From contig NZ_JAPNUE010000001.1 of NCBI RefSeq assembly GCF_026626305.1, forward strand, positions 62,001 to 126,000: a DNA stretch of 64,000 bases, in the 5' to 3' direction. The notes beneath the pieces are model-generated. The model saw only the letters and a list, made by a program, of their open reading frames with translations. It did no database searches and was not told where the DNA came from. Below, in pieces: positions 36,417-45,703 of the stretch (positions are counted from its first letter, which is position 1; each line of letters starts with the position of its first letter). This DNA is from Frigidibacter sp. RF13. GTDB taxonomy: Bacteria > Pseudomonadota > Alphaproteobacteria > Rhodobacterales > Rhodobacteraceae. The translations under genes were made by a program, and so were the position numbers.

Positions 36417-37598
36417 TCAGAACGGTAGATAGGGTACGATATCGCCCGTGCCCCGGACGGGATCGCCCGGCGGGCGGATCAGAAGTGCGTCGGCTTCGGA
36501 AAGGATGGTCAGGAGCGCCGAATCCTGATTGCCCATAGGCGTAATCGCGGGCAGGTCATCGCCCACCGACAAGCGCGCACGCATGTAATGGGCGCGCGGT
36601 CCGTTCTCACCTAGCGGCGCGGTGAGGCGGGCCTTCAACGGCGCGTGTCCGGCCTCCAGCCCCTGCATCCGGTCGAGAAGCGGCAGAAGGAAAAGTTGCG
36701 CGGTCACGATGGCCGAGACCGGGTTTCCGGGCAGGCCCAGAAGCACCGCGTCCTTCATCCGCCCCGCCATGACCGGCTTGCCCGGGCGCATGGCGATCTT
36801 CCAGAAGTTCTGTTGCAGCCCCAGTTCGATGGCGACCGCCTGGATATGGTCATGCTCGCCGACCGAGGCGCCGCCAATGGTCACGATGACATCGGCGCCT
36901 GTCGCGAGCGCGAAAGACTGCCGAAGCGATGCGTGTGTGTCGCGCGCGATCGGCAGGATGCGCGCCTCTGCGCCCCGCGCCTCGGCCATGGCGGCGATGG
37001 CGAATGTGTTCGAGGCGACGATCTGATCGGGCTTCGGCTCTTCGCCGGGCATGACCAGCTCATCTCCGGTAGAGAGGATCGCGACGACCGGGCGGCGGGT
37101 GACGCGAAGATCGGGGACGTTCATCGAGGCGATGAGCGCGAGGTCGGCAGGTCGCAGGCGGCGGGGTGCTGAAATGCGGTCGCCCGTTCTGAAATCCTGA
37201 CCTAATGGTCTGATATGGTTAGATTGTTCCAGGCGGTCGCCAAGGGTAATCTGGTCGCCGTCGCGCGTGACATCTTCCTGCAGGACTACCCGTTCGGCGC
37301 CGTCGGGCACCGGCGCACCGGTGAAAATCCGCGCCGCTTCGCCTTGGCCCACGCGGCCCGAAAATGCATGGCCGGCGCCCGCCTCGCCGATCACTTTCAG
37401 GCGCCGCCCGGTGACATGATCGGCCTCGCGGATCGCATAGCCGTCCATAGCGGAGGCGTTGAAGGGCGGCTGGGTGAGGCGCGCAGAGACCGCCTCGGAC
37501 AGAACCCGGCCGGCAGCAGCACGAAGGGGCACCGTTTCCGCATCCAGCGGTTCGGCGAGTGCGAGGATGCGCGAGAGCGCTTCCGCGACCGAGATCAT
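36417..37598 (-). CDS. moeA: Molybdopterin molybdotransferase MoeA
   Basis: Inserts molybdate into adenylated molybdopterin, 393 aa. Domains: an N-terminal half with [27 protein letters not shown], then the MoaB/MPT-binding fold [25 protein letters not shown] and [11 protein letters not shown]. It overlaps moaC by 4 bases and precedes lexA. Cofactor synthesis genes moaA, moaB and mobA are not in the window. Confidence 0.95.
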   Translation of the reverse strand: MISVAEALSRILALAEPLDAETVPLRAAAGRVLSEAVSARLTQPPFNASAMDGYAIREADHVTGRRLKVIGEAGAGHAFSGRVGQGEAARIFTGAPVPDGAERVVLQEDVTRDGDQITLGDRLEQSNHIRPLGQDFRTGDRISAPRRLRPADLALIASMNVPDLRVTRRPVVAILSTGDELVMPGEEPKPDQIVASNTFAIAAMAEARGAEARILPIARDTHASLRQSFALATGADVIVTIGGASVGEHDHIQAVAIELGLQQNFWKIAMRPGKPVMAGRMKDAVLLGLPGNPVSAIVTAQLFLLPLLDRMQGLEAGHAPLKARLTAPLGENGPRAHYMRARLSVGDDLPAITPMGNQDSALLTILSEADALLIRPPGDPVRGTGDIVPYLPF

Positions 37599-38071
37599 TG
37601 CCCGGCCTCATAGCGGCCGGACTTGCCGCCGTCTTTAAGAACGACGCGCAAGCCCTCAATCCGCATGGATTTTTCAGCGGCCTTCAACATGTCGTAAACG
37701 GTCAGCGCCGCGACAGAGGCGGCGGTCAGCGCCTCCATCTCAACCCCGGTCTGGCCGACAGTTTTCACTGTGGCCTCGATGCGGACGCCGGGCAGGTTTT
37801 CGTCGGCCACGAGGTCAACCGCGACGCGGGTGATCGGCAGCGGATGGCAGAGCGGGATCAGATCGGCGGTGCGTTTCGCCGCCATGATGCCCGCAAGCCG
37901 CGCGACGCCCAGGACATCGCCCTTCTTCGCGGTGCCCGCGGTCACCAGCGCCAGTGTCTCGGCCCGCATATGCACTTCGGCCACTGCGACCGCGATCCGC
38001 TCGGTCACCCGCTTGTCGCCCACATCAACCATATGAGCGCGGCCCTCGCCGTCGAAATGGGTGAGTGCCAT
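37595..38071 (-). CDS. moaC: Cyclic pyranopterin monophosphate synthase MoaC
   Basis: Makes cyclic pyranopterin monophosphate, the first isolable molybdopterin precursor. The 158-aa protein carries [30 protein letters not shown] and the catalytic-lysine region [12 protein letters not shown] 38071 is chosen, one base past the trpC stop; a further eight residues would read into trpC. It overlaps moeA by 4 bases. Confidence 0.94.
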   Translation of the reverse strand: MALTHFDGEGRAHMVDVGDKRVTERIAVAVAEVHMRAETLALVTAGTAKKGDVLGVARLAGIMAAKRTADLIPLCHPLPITRVAVDLVADENLPGVRIEATVKTVGQTGVEMEALTAASVAALTVYDMLKAAEKSMRIEGLRVVLKDGGKSGRYEAGQ

Positions 38072-38072
38072 G

Positions 38073-38870
38073 TCAGGCCCCCACCGGATCCGCAAGGATC
38101 GCGCGGGTCGCCGCAGTCACGTCGGCCTGCCGCATCAGACTTTCGCCGATCAGGAACGACCGCGCGCCGCAACCGGCCATGTCGGCAAGGTCAGCGGGGG
38201 TGAAAAGGCCGCTTTCGCAGACAAGCGTATGGCCCTTTGGCACCATCGGCGCCAGACGGCGGGTCGTCTCAAGAGTGATCTCGAAGGTCTTGAGATTGCG
38301 GTTGTTTATGCCGACGAGCTGCGATTTCAAACGCAGCGCGCGCTCCATCTCGGCCTCGTCATGCACCTCGAGCAGCGCGTCCATGCCCCAGCCGCGTGCC
38401 GCATCTTCCAGTTCTGCCGCCAACCCGTCTGAGACGGAAGCCATGATGATCAGGATACAATCCGCCCCCCAGGCCCGCGCCTCTGCGACCTGATAGGGAT
38501 CGTAGAGGAAATCCTTGCGTAGCGCCGGAAGCGAGACGGCCGCGCGCGCGGCCGTCAGGAATTCTGGCGCACCCTGGAAGGACGGGCTGTCAGTCAGGAC
38601 TGACAGGCAGGTCGCCCCGCCTGCCTCATAGGCGCGGGCGAGAGCGGGCGGATCGAAATCGGCGCGGATCAGGCCCTTCGAAGGCGAGGCCTTCTTGATT
38701 TCGGCGATGAGCCCATAGCCAAGCTGTTCGGCGCCGAGAAGGGCCGCGTGAAAGCCGCGCACCGGCCCTGCCGCGCGCGCCGCTGCCTCAACTTCCGACA
38801 GGGGCCGCGCGCGCTTGGCGTCGGCCACTTCCTGAAGCTTGTAAGCCTTGATCTTGTCGAGAATATCCAT
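38073..38870 (-). CDS. trpC: Indole-3-glycerol phosphate synthase
   Basis: Closes the indole ring in tryptophan synthesis. The 265-aa monofunctional TIM-barrel protein shows [61 protein letters not shown] and LVCESGLF. It heads trpC-moaC-moeA-lexA on the minus strand. trpD, trpG and trpE would be expected upstream, but here a GST gene lies at that place. Confidence 0.95.
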   Translation of the reverse strand: MDILDKIKAYKLQEVADAKRARPLSEVEAAARAAGPVRGFHAALLGAEQLGYGLIAEIKKASPSKGLIRADFDPPALARAYEAGGATCLSVLTDSPSFQGAPEFLTAARAAVSLPALRKDFLYDPYQVAEARAWGADCILIIMASVSDGLAAELEDAARGWGMDALLEVHDEAEMERALRLKSQLVGINNRNLKTFEITLETTRRLAPMVPKGHTLVCESGLFTPADLADMAGCGARSFLIGESLMRQADVTAATRAILADPVGA

Positions 38871-38887
38871 GCGTCCCTTCTAGGCGC

Positions 38888-39490
38888 TCAGGCGGGTGCG
38901 ATAAAGGGCTGATAGATGGCTTTGAACGCTTCGGTCGCTTCCAGCCGCGCCGACAGAGCCGCAAGCCGGGGCAGGTTAGCCGGATCGATCAGCCCAGGAT
39001 GCGCCTCGCTGACGAACCGCCAGACGCAGACGGCGGCGATTTCGGCATGGCCCGTTCCGGCGTCGGGCAGAAGCGCTTCCAGCGCCTGCCAGCCCTCGCC
39101 GATCTGGCGGCGGCAGCGCGCGACCCAGACGTCGGACGCGCGTTCGTGCAGCCTTTGTTCGTAGAAAAGCGAAACCGCCTTGTCGCCGATGCCGGTTGCA
39201 AGGGCCGCGCGTTTCAGCGCTCGCCGCCGGTCGGGTTCCGCCACCGGGAAGAGCCGTGCGCCAGGCGCGACGAGGCTATCGAGATGATCAAGGATCATAT
39301 GGCTGTCGATCAGCGCCTCGCCATCGTCCAGAACGAGGGTCGGCACCCGGGTGAGGGGGTTTATGGGGCGGATGCGGTCGGCATCGCCGAAGACCGACCA
39401 GGGTTCCTGCCGGAAGGGCAGGCCGTAAAGCGTGAGGGCAATCCCCACGCGGCGGACGAAGGGGGAATCATACTGGCCAATGAGGATCAT
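38888..39490 (-). CDS. Glutathione S-transferase family protein
   Basis: A 200-aa soluble GST. The N-terminal thioredoxin-like domain starts MILIGQYDSPFVRRVGI, with a Ser/Tyr-type activating residue likely in QYDSPF, and GSH contacts in RVPTLVLDDGEALIDSHMI. A helical domain follows to KAIYQPF. ATG 39490 has GGAGGT upstream; the longer frame at 39538 has none. It lies 17 bases before trpC on the same strand. The substrate is unknown. Confidence 0.85.
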   Translation of the reverse strand: MILIGQYDSPFVRRVGIALTLYGLPFRQEPWSVFGDADRIRPINPLTRVPTLVLDDGEALIDSHMILDHLDSLVAPGARLFPVAEPDRRRALKRAALATGIGDKAVSLFYEQRLHERASDVWVARCRRQIGEGWQALEALLPDAGTGHAEIAAVCVWRFVSEAHPGLIDPANLPRLAALSARLEATEAFKAIYQPFIAPA

Positions 39491-39553
39491 GGAGCTACCT
39501 CCCGACGCGGAGGTTAGCCATGCCAGCACGCCGCTCACAAGCCCTCGACGCGA

Positions 39554-40444
39554 TCACTCTACCGGCGGCACCTTCTGCAGATAGGCGGCGATCGCTGCGC
39601 GGTCCTCGGGCGACAGATGCGCCATATTCTCGACCACCAGCGCCATGTGTCCTCCGGCGCTGTCGAAATCCGGAGTGAAGCCTGATTTCAGATATTCTGC
39701 GATCTCTTCCGCGCTCCAGGTCAGTTTCGCCGGCGTGATGTTCGGGAAGCGCCCCTGTCCGGCCGGAACCGGCCCGCCTGAAAGCCAGCGGCCGCGGTCC
39801 ATGCCGCCAAGCGCGGTGCGCGGCGTGTGGCATTCGCCGCAATGGCCGAGCGCCTCGACCAGGTAGCGCCCGCGCTCCTCCTCGGGCGTCAGGTCGCCCG
39901 CCAACACCCAGTCGCTCTTCAGATAGAGGAATTTCCAGCCGAAAAGGCTGCGGCGGATGTTGAACGGGAAGGATACTTCGTGCGGTGCGCTCGGGGTCGC
40001 GACGGGTGGCAGGGTCATCAGGAAGGCATGAAGGTCGGCCACATCCTGCAGGCTGGCCTTGATGTAGCTCGTATAGGGAAAGACCGGATAATAATGCTCG
40101 CCCTCGGGCGAGGTGCCGCGGGTCATCGCATTGGCAAGATCAAGCGCGCTCCAGCCGCCGACGCCGTTTTCCGGATCGGGCGAGATGTTCGGAGCGATGA
40201 AGGTGCCGAAGGGTGAGGGGAAGCGCTGGCCGCCGGCGAGTTTCAGCTTGTCATCGCCCTCGGCGTCCGGGTCGGCATGGCAGGAGGCGCAGCCGCCCGC
40301 CCAGAAGATCTTCTCGCCACGCGTGGCATTGCCGCTGATGCCGTCGAGGGCCGATGCTGGCAACCGGCTCGGCGCACTCAGCCACCAGCCGCCTGCAGCG
40401 GCGATCAGGGCGAAGACAAGGGTGGCGCGAAAGATGCGTCTCAT
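39554..40444 (-). CDS. Membrane-anchored dihaem cytochrome c
   Basis: A 296-aa c-type cytochrome with an uncleaved or Sec signal segment (IFRATLVFALIAAAGGWWLS) and two haem sites, CASCH near residue 52 and CGECH near 202. Axial methionines may be in AMTRGTS and VENMAHLS. This layout matches the alcohol-dehydrogenase-type or SoxX-like small dihaem cytochromes in the periplasm. It lies downstream of cytochrome c' on the same strand but behind a hairpin terminator, so expression may be partly uncoupled. Confidence 0.85.
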   Translation of the reverse strand: MRRIFRATLVFALIAAAGGWWLSAPSRLPASALDGISGNATRGEKIFWAGGCASCHADPDAEGDDKLKLAGGQRFPSPFGTFIAPNISPDPENGVGGWSALDLANAMTRGTSPEGEHYYPVFPYTSYIKASLQDVADLHAFLMTLPPVATPSAPHEVSFPFNIRRSLFGWKFLYLKSDWVLAGDLTPEEERGRYLVEALGHCGECHTPRTALGGMDRGRWLSGGPVPAGQGRFPNITPAKLTWSAEEIAEYLKSGFTPDFDSAGGHMALVVENMAHLSPEDRAAIAAYLQKVPPVE

Positions 40445-40455
40445 GCGGTTCCGTA

Positions 40456-40490
40456 AAAAAGGGGCGGCAGGTATTTCGTTGCTGCCGCCC
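40456..40490 (-). terminator. Intrinsic terminator of the cytochrome c' gene
   Basis: On the minus strand, GGGCGGCAG pairs with CTGCCGCCC across a loop of 11 bases and is followed by CTTTTTT. It lies between the cytochrome c' stop and the dihaem cytochrome start. Confidence 0.85.
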
Positions 40491-40511
40491 TTTCAGGACA
40501 TACGAGGGAAG

Positions 40512-40979
40512 TTAGTTCGTGGGAACCCTGAAGGCCTTGTGGCAGCCGCCGCAGGAGCCGCCGAGATCGCCCATTGCGCCCTGCAGGCTCGCAAGATCGG
40601 TGCCCGCAGCTGCGGCCATGGCCTCGGCTGCTGCCTTGAAAGCCCCGGCTTTGGCGCCGATATCGGACCCGTCTGCCCAGATCGCAGCCGACGCGGTCGA
40701 GTCGGGGTTCGCGGCATTATCCGAGCCGGGCGGCCAGAGCATCGAGACATCAAGGTTGGCCGATGCAAGAAGGGCGTTGGCTGCGGTGGCTGCCTTCGCA
40801 GCGTCGTACTCGGCCTCGCCCTTGGCCATGGCGGCCAGAGTGCCGATATTGATGGCGCGATATACCATGAGGCCCTGGCGCGCCTCGATTTCATTGGCGA
40901 ACGGCCCTTCCTCTTCGGCCAGGCCGATGGTTGCCATGGACAAAAGGGCTATGGCAGTTCCTGCAACAATCTTCTTCAT
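40512..40979 (-). CDS. Cytochrome c'
   Basis: A periplasmic four-helix-bundle haem protein, 155 aa, of the family that binds NO and helps resist nitrosative stress. The signal peptide runs to ATIGLA/EEE. The mature protein keeps RQGLMVYRAINIGTLAAM near its N-terminus and the C-terminal haem motif CGGCHKAFR. ATG 40979 is the best start. It diverges from the LysR gene, whose product might control it. The dihaem cytochrome c follows. Confidence 0.9.
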   Translation of the reverse strand: MKKIVAGTAIALLSMATIGLAEEEGPFANEIEARQGLMVYRAINIGTLAAMAKGEAEYDAAKAATAANALLASANLDVSMLWPPGSDNAANPDSTASAAIWADGSDIGAKAGAFKAAAEAMAAAAGTDLASLQGAMGDLGGSCGGCHKAFRVPTN

Positions 40980-41205
40980 ATGTATCTCCCTGGTTGGGGC
41001 CACCTTCAACGGTGCAGCTCGCCTGCGGGTAGTTTACCTGTGCTTCTTTTGCTGTGAACTTCTGTTTTTTGCGGGTAATCTGTTGAAAACCGCACAATGG
41101 GCCTTTATCCGCCGGGATGGCCCTGCCTTGGGCGCAGTTTTGCCGAAATCGGCGGATTTGTTCGGCGTCGGCAACGGGATGGGTAACGGGAACGTGAAAG
41201 CTGGC

Positions 41206-42063
41206 ATGGCGCGCGAAGACTGGGACGACATCAAATATGTGCTCGCCGTCGCCGAGACCGGCACGGTGAGCGCGGCGGCGCGGCGACTCGGCGTCAATCA
41301 TGCCACCGTGCTGAGACGCATCGCGCAATATGAGGAGGAGGCGGGCGCGCCCCTCTTCGAAAAGACGCCGAAGGGCTATGCGCTCGCCCCAGACCGTCTG
41401 CGACTGATCGAGGCGATGCGCGAGGTTGACCGCTCGGTCCAGGCGGTGCAGCGGATGGTCGCAGGCGTCAGGGCGCCGGTATCGGGCGATGTGCGCGTCA
41501 CCTCGACCGACAGCCTGTGTCAGATTGTGCTGCCGTCCGTGGTGGCGCGGATCGCCGGGCGCGCGCCCGAGCTTCTGGTCACGCTCGTGAGTTCGAACGC
41601 CCATCTCGACCTGGGGCGTATTCATGCCGATATCACCATCCGTCCGGCCCGCATCCTGCCCGACGATCTGGTGGGAACCGAGGTTGGTCAGCTGCGCTTC
41701 GCGGCCTATCGCGCCAAGGGCGGGGGCGCGGACGGTTGGCTAGGTCTTGCGGGCCAGCTGAGCCGTTCCGCGCCGGGGCGCTGGCTGGAGGGCGAAATGG
41801 GTACGGCGACGGTTGGGCCGGGGGCGGACAGCTTTCTGACGCTCAGGGAAATGGCGGCGCTTGGGCTCGGCATCGCGATCCTGCCCGACTATCTTGGCCG
41901 CGATGATGCGCGGCTCGAACCGGTCGAGGGCGCGCTGCCTGACCTTCAGGTCCCGGTCTGGGTGGCCTGCCATCCCGATCTGGCCGAGGTGCCGCGCATC
42001 GCGCTCATGCGGCAATATCTGGTCGAGGAGCTGAAAGCGGACGCCACGGCGATCTTCGGCTGA
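41206..42063 (+). CDS. LysR-family transcriptional regulator
   Basis: A 285-aa regulator with an N-terminal wHTH: YVLAVAETGTVSAAARRLGVNHATVLRRI. The C-terminal effector domain includes VRVTSTDSLCQIVLP and ALGLGIAILPDYLG. ATG 41206 gives MAREDWDDIKYVL, the usual start for this subgroup; ATG 41179 would add nine residues. It diverges from the cytochrome c' gene across 226 bases. Confidence 0.87.
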   Translation: MAREDWDDIKYVLAVAETGTVSAAARRLGVNHATVLRRIAQYEEEAGAPLFEKTPKGYALAPDRLRLIEAMREVDRSVQAVQRMVAGVRAPVSGDVRVTSTDSLCQIVLPSVVARIAGRAPELLVTLVSSNAHLDLGRIHADITIRPARILPDDLVGTEVGQLRFAAYRAKGGGADGWLGLAGQLSRSAPGRWLEGEMGTATVGPGADSFLTLREMAALGLGIAILPDYLGRDDARLEPVEGALPDLQVPVWVACHPDLAEVPRIALMRQYLVEELKADATAIFG

Positions 42064-42078
42064 GGGTCCCTCTGCGAT

Positions 42079-42255
42079 TCAGAAACCGCGTTTGCCCTGG
42101 GCGGGCAGGGTCAGCCACTCGGGCCAGAGGCCAAGCCACTCGATCCCCGCGATCAGCAGGCACAGGCCGATCACAATCGCGCCGAGGATCACGCGGCTCA
42201 TCGAGGGCGGATTGCGTGCCCATTGCGACATACGCAAGAGCCAGCGCAGGTTCAT
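42079..42255 (-). CDS. Small conserved membrane protein downstream of hpt
   Basis: A 58-aa protein with a basic N-terminus (MNLRWLLRMSQWARNPPS), one hydrophobic segment VILGAIVIGLCLLIAGIEWLG, and a short tail. ATG 42255 lies 13 bases after the hpt stop on the same strand. The sequence resembles a small Rhodobacterales protein of unknown function usually found next to hpt. It convergently faces the LysR gene. Confidence 0.7.
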   Translation of the reverse strand: MNLRWLLRMSQWARNPPSMSRVILGAIVIGLCLLIAGIEWLGLWPEWLTLPAQGKRGF

Positions 42256-42268
42256 GCGCCGCCCCCGG

Positions 42269-42808
42269 TCATCCGGTGAACCGCACCTTGCCGATATAGG
42301 GCAGGTTGCGGTTCCTCTGGGCAAAGTCGATGCCGTAGCCCACCACGAATTCGTCGGGAATTTCAAAGCCGGTCCAGGTCGCCTTGATCTGCACCTCGCG
42401 TCGCGAGGGTTTGTCGAGCAGAGCACACACCTCAAGCCGCTTCGGTTCTCGGCTTTTAAGAAGGTTCACCACATGGTGGAGCGTGAAACCCGTATCGACG
42501 ATATCCTCGACAACCAGCACATCGCGCCCCGCGATCTCGCCGCGCAGGTCCTTGAGGATCCGCACCTCGCGTGAGCTTTCCATTCCGTCGCCATAGGACG
42601 AGGCTTCCAGGAAATCGACTTCGACCGGCAGGTCGATCTCGCGCACGAGGTCGGCGATGAAGACGAAGGACCCGCGCAGAAGCCCCACGACGACCAGCTT
42701 GTCGGTGCCCTGATAGGCCCGGGTGATTTCCTTGGCCAGCGCCTCGACCCGCGCGGCGATGGACTTGGCCGAGATCATCTCGTCGATTGCATAGGGTCGA
42801 TGCGGCAT
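42269..42808 (-). CDS. hpt: Hypoxanthine phosphoribosyltransferase
   Basis: Salvages hypoxanthine and guanine using PRPP. The 179-aa protein includes [16 protein letters not shown], the PRPP loop [14 protein letters not shown], and [18 protein letters not shown] at the C-terminus. ATG 42808 has GGGGA upstream; a longer frame to 42892 lacks homology-like sequence. It diverges from the COQ10-like gene. Confidence 0.93.
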   Translation of the reverse strand: MPHRPYAIDEMISAKSIAARVEALAKEITRAYQGTDKLVVVGLLRGSFVFIADLVREIDLPVEVDFLEASSYGDGMESSREVRILKDLRGEIAGRDVLVVEDIVDTGFTLHHVVNLLKSREPKRLEVCALLDKPSRREVQIKATWTGFEIPDEFVVGYGIDFAQRNRNLPYIGKVRFTG

Positions 42809-42880
42809 GGGGTCCCCTTGATTTCCTGCCCTCCATAGCGGAAAGGGGGCCGGATTGTCATGGGGGAAGAGCGGGGTCGG

Positions 42881-43342
42881 ATGCCGTCGCACGCGGAAAA
42901 ACGGGTATTGCCCTGGTCGGCGAACGAGATGTTCGCGCTTGTTGCCGATGTGGCGCGCTATCCGGAGTTCCTGCCCTGGACCGCCGCCGCACGTATTCGT
43001 GCGCGCGAGGCGCGCCCCGATGGATCGGAACTTCTCGAAGCCGATCTGGTGATTTCCTTCAAGGTCTTCCGCGAACGTTTCGGCAGCCGGGTGGTGCTAT
43101 ATCCTGCCGAACGGCGGATCGAGACGGATTATCTCGACGGGCCTTTCCGGCACCTGCATTCGCGCTGGCGCTTCGCGCCGCTCGAAACCGGCGGCTGCGA
43201 AGTGGATTTTTCGGTCGATTTCGAATTCAAGAGCGCGATCCTGCAAGCGGTGATCGGTCTGGTGTTCGATGAGGCGATGCGCAAAGTGGTGCGGGCCTTC
43301 GAGGCCCGCGCCGAGGCGCTTTACGGGCGGCCCGCTGGCTGA
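42881..43342 (+). CDS. COQ10/RatA-type polyketide cyclase (START fold) protein
   Basis: A 153-aa SRPBCC protein. Conserved: [21 protein letters not shown], then a beta-rich half ([16 protein letters not shown]) and a long C-terminal helix [18 protein letters not shown]. The family includes mitochondrial COQ10 (ubiquinone binding) and RatA; in alphaproteobacteria ubiquinone binding is the favoured role. ATG 42881 gives the usual MPSH/MPTH start, with ATG 42860 as an alternative. Confidence 0.85.
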   Translation: MPSHAEKRVLPWSANEMFALVADVARYPEFLPWTAAARIRAREARPDGSELLEADLVISFKVFRERFGSRVVLYPAERRIETDYLDGPFRHLHSRWRFAPLETGGCEVDFSVDFEFKSAILQAVIGLVFDEAMRKVVRAFEARAEALYGRPAG

Positions 43343-43364
43343 GCGCCCCGGGCTGCGCGAAAAA

Positions 43365-43865
43365 TCAGAACGGAATTTCGTCGTCCATGTCGGCGCGGGC
43401 CGGGCTCGCGGCGGGGCCGGACCGGTCGCCATAACCGCCGCCGTAGGAGCCACCACCATAGCCGCCGGCCTGGCCATCGTCATAGCCGCCGCCCTGGCCG
43501 CCACCGCCGCCATCACGACCGTCAAGCAGCGTCAGCTCGCCCCGGAACTGCCGCAGCACAACCTCGGTCGTGTAGCGTTCCTGACCGGACTGGTCCTGCC
43601 ATTTGCGGGTCTCTAGCGCGCCCTCGATATAGACCTTCGAGCCCTTCTTCAGATATTGCTCGGCGATCTTGGCGAGGTTTTCGTTGAAGATCGCCACCGA
43701 ATGCCATTCGGTCCGTTCCTTGCGTTCGCCGGTATTGCGGTCGCGCCAGGTTTCCGACGTCGCGATCCGGAGGTTGCACACTTTGCCGCCGTTCTGGAAG
43801 GACCGCACTTCCGGGTCGCGCCCGAGATTGCCGACCAGAATTACCTTGTTCACCGAGCCTGCCAT
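43365..43865 (-). CDS. ssb: Single-stranded DNA-binding protein
   Basis: Binds ssDNA in replication and repair. The 166-aa protein has an OB fold ([51 protein letters not shown]), a Gly-rich flexible linker from about residue 117, and the protein-interaction tail DDEIPF. It is convergent with the COQ10-like gene. No SOS box is visible in the upstream spacer. Confidence 0.96.
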   Translation of the reverse strand: MAGSVNKVILVGNLGRDPEVRSFQNGGKVCNLRIATSETWRDRNTGERKERTEWHSVAIFNENLAKIAEQYLKKGSKVYIEGALETRKWQDQSGQERYTTEVVLRQFRGELTLLDGRDGGGGGQGGGYDDGQAGGYGGGSYGGGYGDRSGPAASPARADMDDEIPF

Positions 43866-44056
43866 GATCTCCCTCGCAGCGCCGCGACTCCCGTCGCGAA
43901 TCCTGATGTTTCGTCAATGCATCACTTTAAGGTTAATGAAGGGTTCATGCCACCCTGCGAAATCGTTCAACAGGGCGATCGCCGGCATCAGCGGCTTCCG
44001 TCTCGTGCCTTGAAGCCATAGAAGGTCAGAGCGGGAGCGGTCAGGGCACAGGGACG

Positions 44057-44602
44057 ATGATACAGAAACTTGTCACGCGGTTCCGGCTGGAGACCCTTCT
44101 GATCGCGCTCATGGTGGTTCAGGCGATCTGCGCCGCCATGTTTGTGGGCGATGTGATCGACGATTACACGGAACTCGCGCCCGGCGGCGGCTTTGATTTT
44201 CACATCACGCTGGAATTCGTCGCCAATGTCGGCCTTGTCGCCGCGATCCTTGTGGAAGGCTATTTCTTGCGCTGGCTGCTGCGTCAGCACGAACGGGCGG
44301 AGCGGGCGCTATCCGCGGCCTCGGGGGCGTTGCACGAACTGATGCAGGGCTATTTCGACAGCTGGGGCCTAACGCCCTCCGAGGCGGAGGTGGCGCAGTT
44401 CACCATCAAGGGCTTTTCGATTGCCGAGATCGCCAGCCTGCGCGGTGCGGCCGAGGGCACGGTGAAAAGCCAGCTCAATGCGATCTACCGCAAATCGGGC
44501 CTTGGCGGGCGGGGGCAGCTTGTGAGCCTGCTGATCGAGGACATCCTGAACGGCTCGGTTCTGCCCGATGCGGCGCCGGTGCGCTCTGTCCAGAATTCCT
44601 GA
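44057..44602 (+). CDS. Membrane-anchored LuxR-type HTH regulator
   Basis: An unusual one-component regulator of 181 aa. Two hydrophobic helices (ETLLIALMVVQAICAAMFVG and FVANVGLVAAILVEGYFL) flank a short external loop with an acidic start (DVIDDYTELAPGGGFDFH). A LuxR/GerE HTH follows: LTPSEAEVAQFTIKGFSIAEIA through GTVKSQLNAIYRKSGL. It has no PAS or receiver domain. It is 66 bases upstream of the lytic transglycosylase gene and may sense envelope state, which is inference only. Confidence 0.8.
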   Translation: MIQKLVTRFRLETLLIALMVVQAICAAMFVGDVIDDYTELAPGGGFDFHITLEFVANVGLVAAILVEGYFLRWLLRQHERAERALSAASGALHELMQGYFDSWGLTPSEAEVAQFTIKGFSIAEIASLRGAAEGTVKSQLNAIYRKSGLGGRGQLVSLLIEDILNGSVLPDAAPVRSVQNS

Positions 44603-44668
44603 CTGGATTGCCGGATGACCGGGCGATATAGTCCCGCCCGTCTCGGCAGGAAAGAGGGCAGGGGACGA

Positions 44669-45292
44669 ATGCGGAATGGGACAGTCTGCGCCGCGCTTTC
44701 GCTGGCGCTGATCGCATTGGGGGCGTCGGCGGTTTCGGCCGAAGGGCTTTGGCTGCCGAAGAAGGGCCAGAAGACCAACCGGTCTGCCGTCTTCAACCAG
44801 CAGCTCGCGGTCCTCGACGGGCGCGCGGCGGCGCAATATTCGGAATCGGTCAAGCTGACACCTCACGGCAAGGAAGCCGCGGCAGCGGGTCTCGATGCGA
44901 CCGTGCTTCCCAGCTATTCGGGCCGCTATCGCGGTGCCTATCTGGATGCGGCGCGGTCGGCCGCGCAGAAGCATGGCGTACCGGAGGACTTGTTCCTGCG
45001 CCTTGTTCATCAGGAATCGGGTTGGAACGCCGGGGCCGTTTCGCACAAGGGGGCAACGGGTCTGGCGCAACTGATGCCGGGTACAGCCGCGCGGCTTGGT
45101 GTCGATGCGACCGACCCCCACCAGAACCTCGATGGCGGCGCGCGGTACTTGCGGATGATGTACGACCGGTTCGGCGACTGGAAGCTCGCGCTTGCCGCCT
45201 ATAATGCCGGGCCCGAGGCAGTGGAGAAATATGGCGGCATACCGCCCTACGCCGAAACCACCAAATACGTGCGCGCGATTGCGGGCGGCTGA
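44669..45292 (+). CDS. Lytic transglycosylase (SLT domain)
   Basis: Cleaves peptidoglycan between MurNAc and GlcNAc. The 207-aa protein has a signal peptide ending VSAEG, a linker, then an SLT catalytic domain: [30 protein letters not shown] (catalytic Glu in HQES), [12 protein letters not shown] and [16 protein letters not shown] 44669 follows GGCAGGGGACGA; upstream codons are not signal-like. It follows the membrane LuxR gene, suggesting a local envelope-remodelling pair. Confidence 0.88.
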   Translation: MRNGTVCAALSLALIALGASAVSAEGLWLPKKGQKTNRSAVFNQQLAVLDGRAAAQYSESVKLTPHGKEAAAAGLDATVLPSYSGRYRGAYLDAARSAAQKHGVPEDLFLRLVHQESGWNAGAVSHKGATGLAQLMPGTAARLGVDATDPHQNLDGGARYLRMMYDRFGDWKLALAAYNAGPEAVEKYGGIPPYAETTKYVRAIAGG

Positions 45293-45295
45293 CCC

Positions 45296-45619
45296 TTAGT
45301 CCGGGTCGCTGCCGGGAAAGGCATAGCGCTTGTCCTTGCCGCCGATCGTCAGCACATAGTCGCGCGGGATGCCGCGCGTCGCCCGCCCCCAGTCAGAGGC
45401 TTTCACCCGCGCCGTATGTGCCTCCAGGTCCGCGCGGCTGGCGAAGACTTCCCGCACCGCGAACCGCGCCGGATCGGCCATCGAGCGCATCACCTCGAAC
45501 AGAATGCAGCCGGGCTCAGTCCGGGTCTGGCGGATGTGATCAGGCAGGAGGTGCGAGATACGGTCAGCCTCCTCCAGCGAGCGGCAAAGGAGGAAGCCGG
45601 ACAAGGTCACCTGCGACAT
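45296..45619 (-). CDS. Antibiotic biosynthesis monooxygenase (ABM) domain protein
   Basis: A 107-aa ferredoxin-fold protein of the ABM family, many members of which are quinol monooxygenases. It contains ISHLLPDHIRQTRTEPGCILFEVM and REVFASRADLEAHTARV, the core of the fold. It is convergent with the lytic transglycosylase gene, separated by only three bases, and lies downstream of the MFS transporter gene. Substrate unknown. Confidence 0.78.
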   Translation of the reverse strand: MSQVTLSGFLLCRSLEEADRISHLLPDHIRQTRTEPGCILFEVMRSMADPARFAVREVFASRADLEAHTARVKASDWGRATRGIPRDYVLTIGGKDKRYAFPGSDPD

Positions 45620-45703
45620 GAGCCCCCCCGAAGGCGTCGAACTTGCGCCTGATCATGGGAAGCGTGCCGTGGCAGGTCAAGGGCCGCTGCTTCTCCCCGC
45701 TCC

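Noticed and set aside
43866..44056. SOS box upstream of ssb
   Set aside because: Isolated GTTC half-sites occur but none with the 7-base spacing to a second GTTC.
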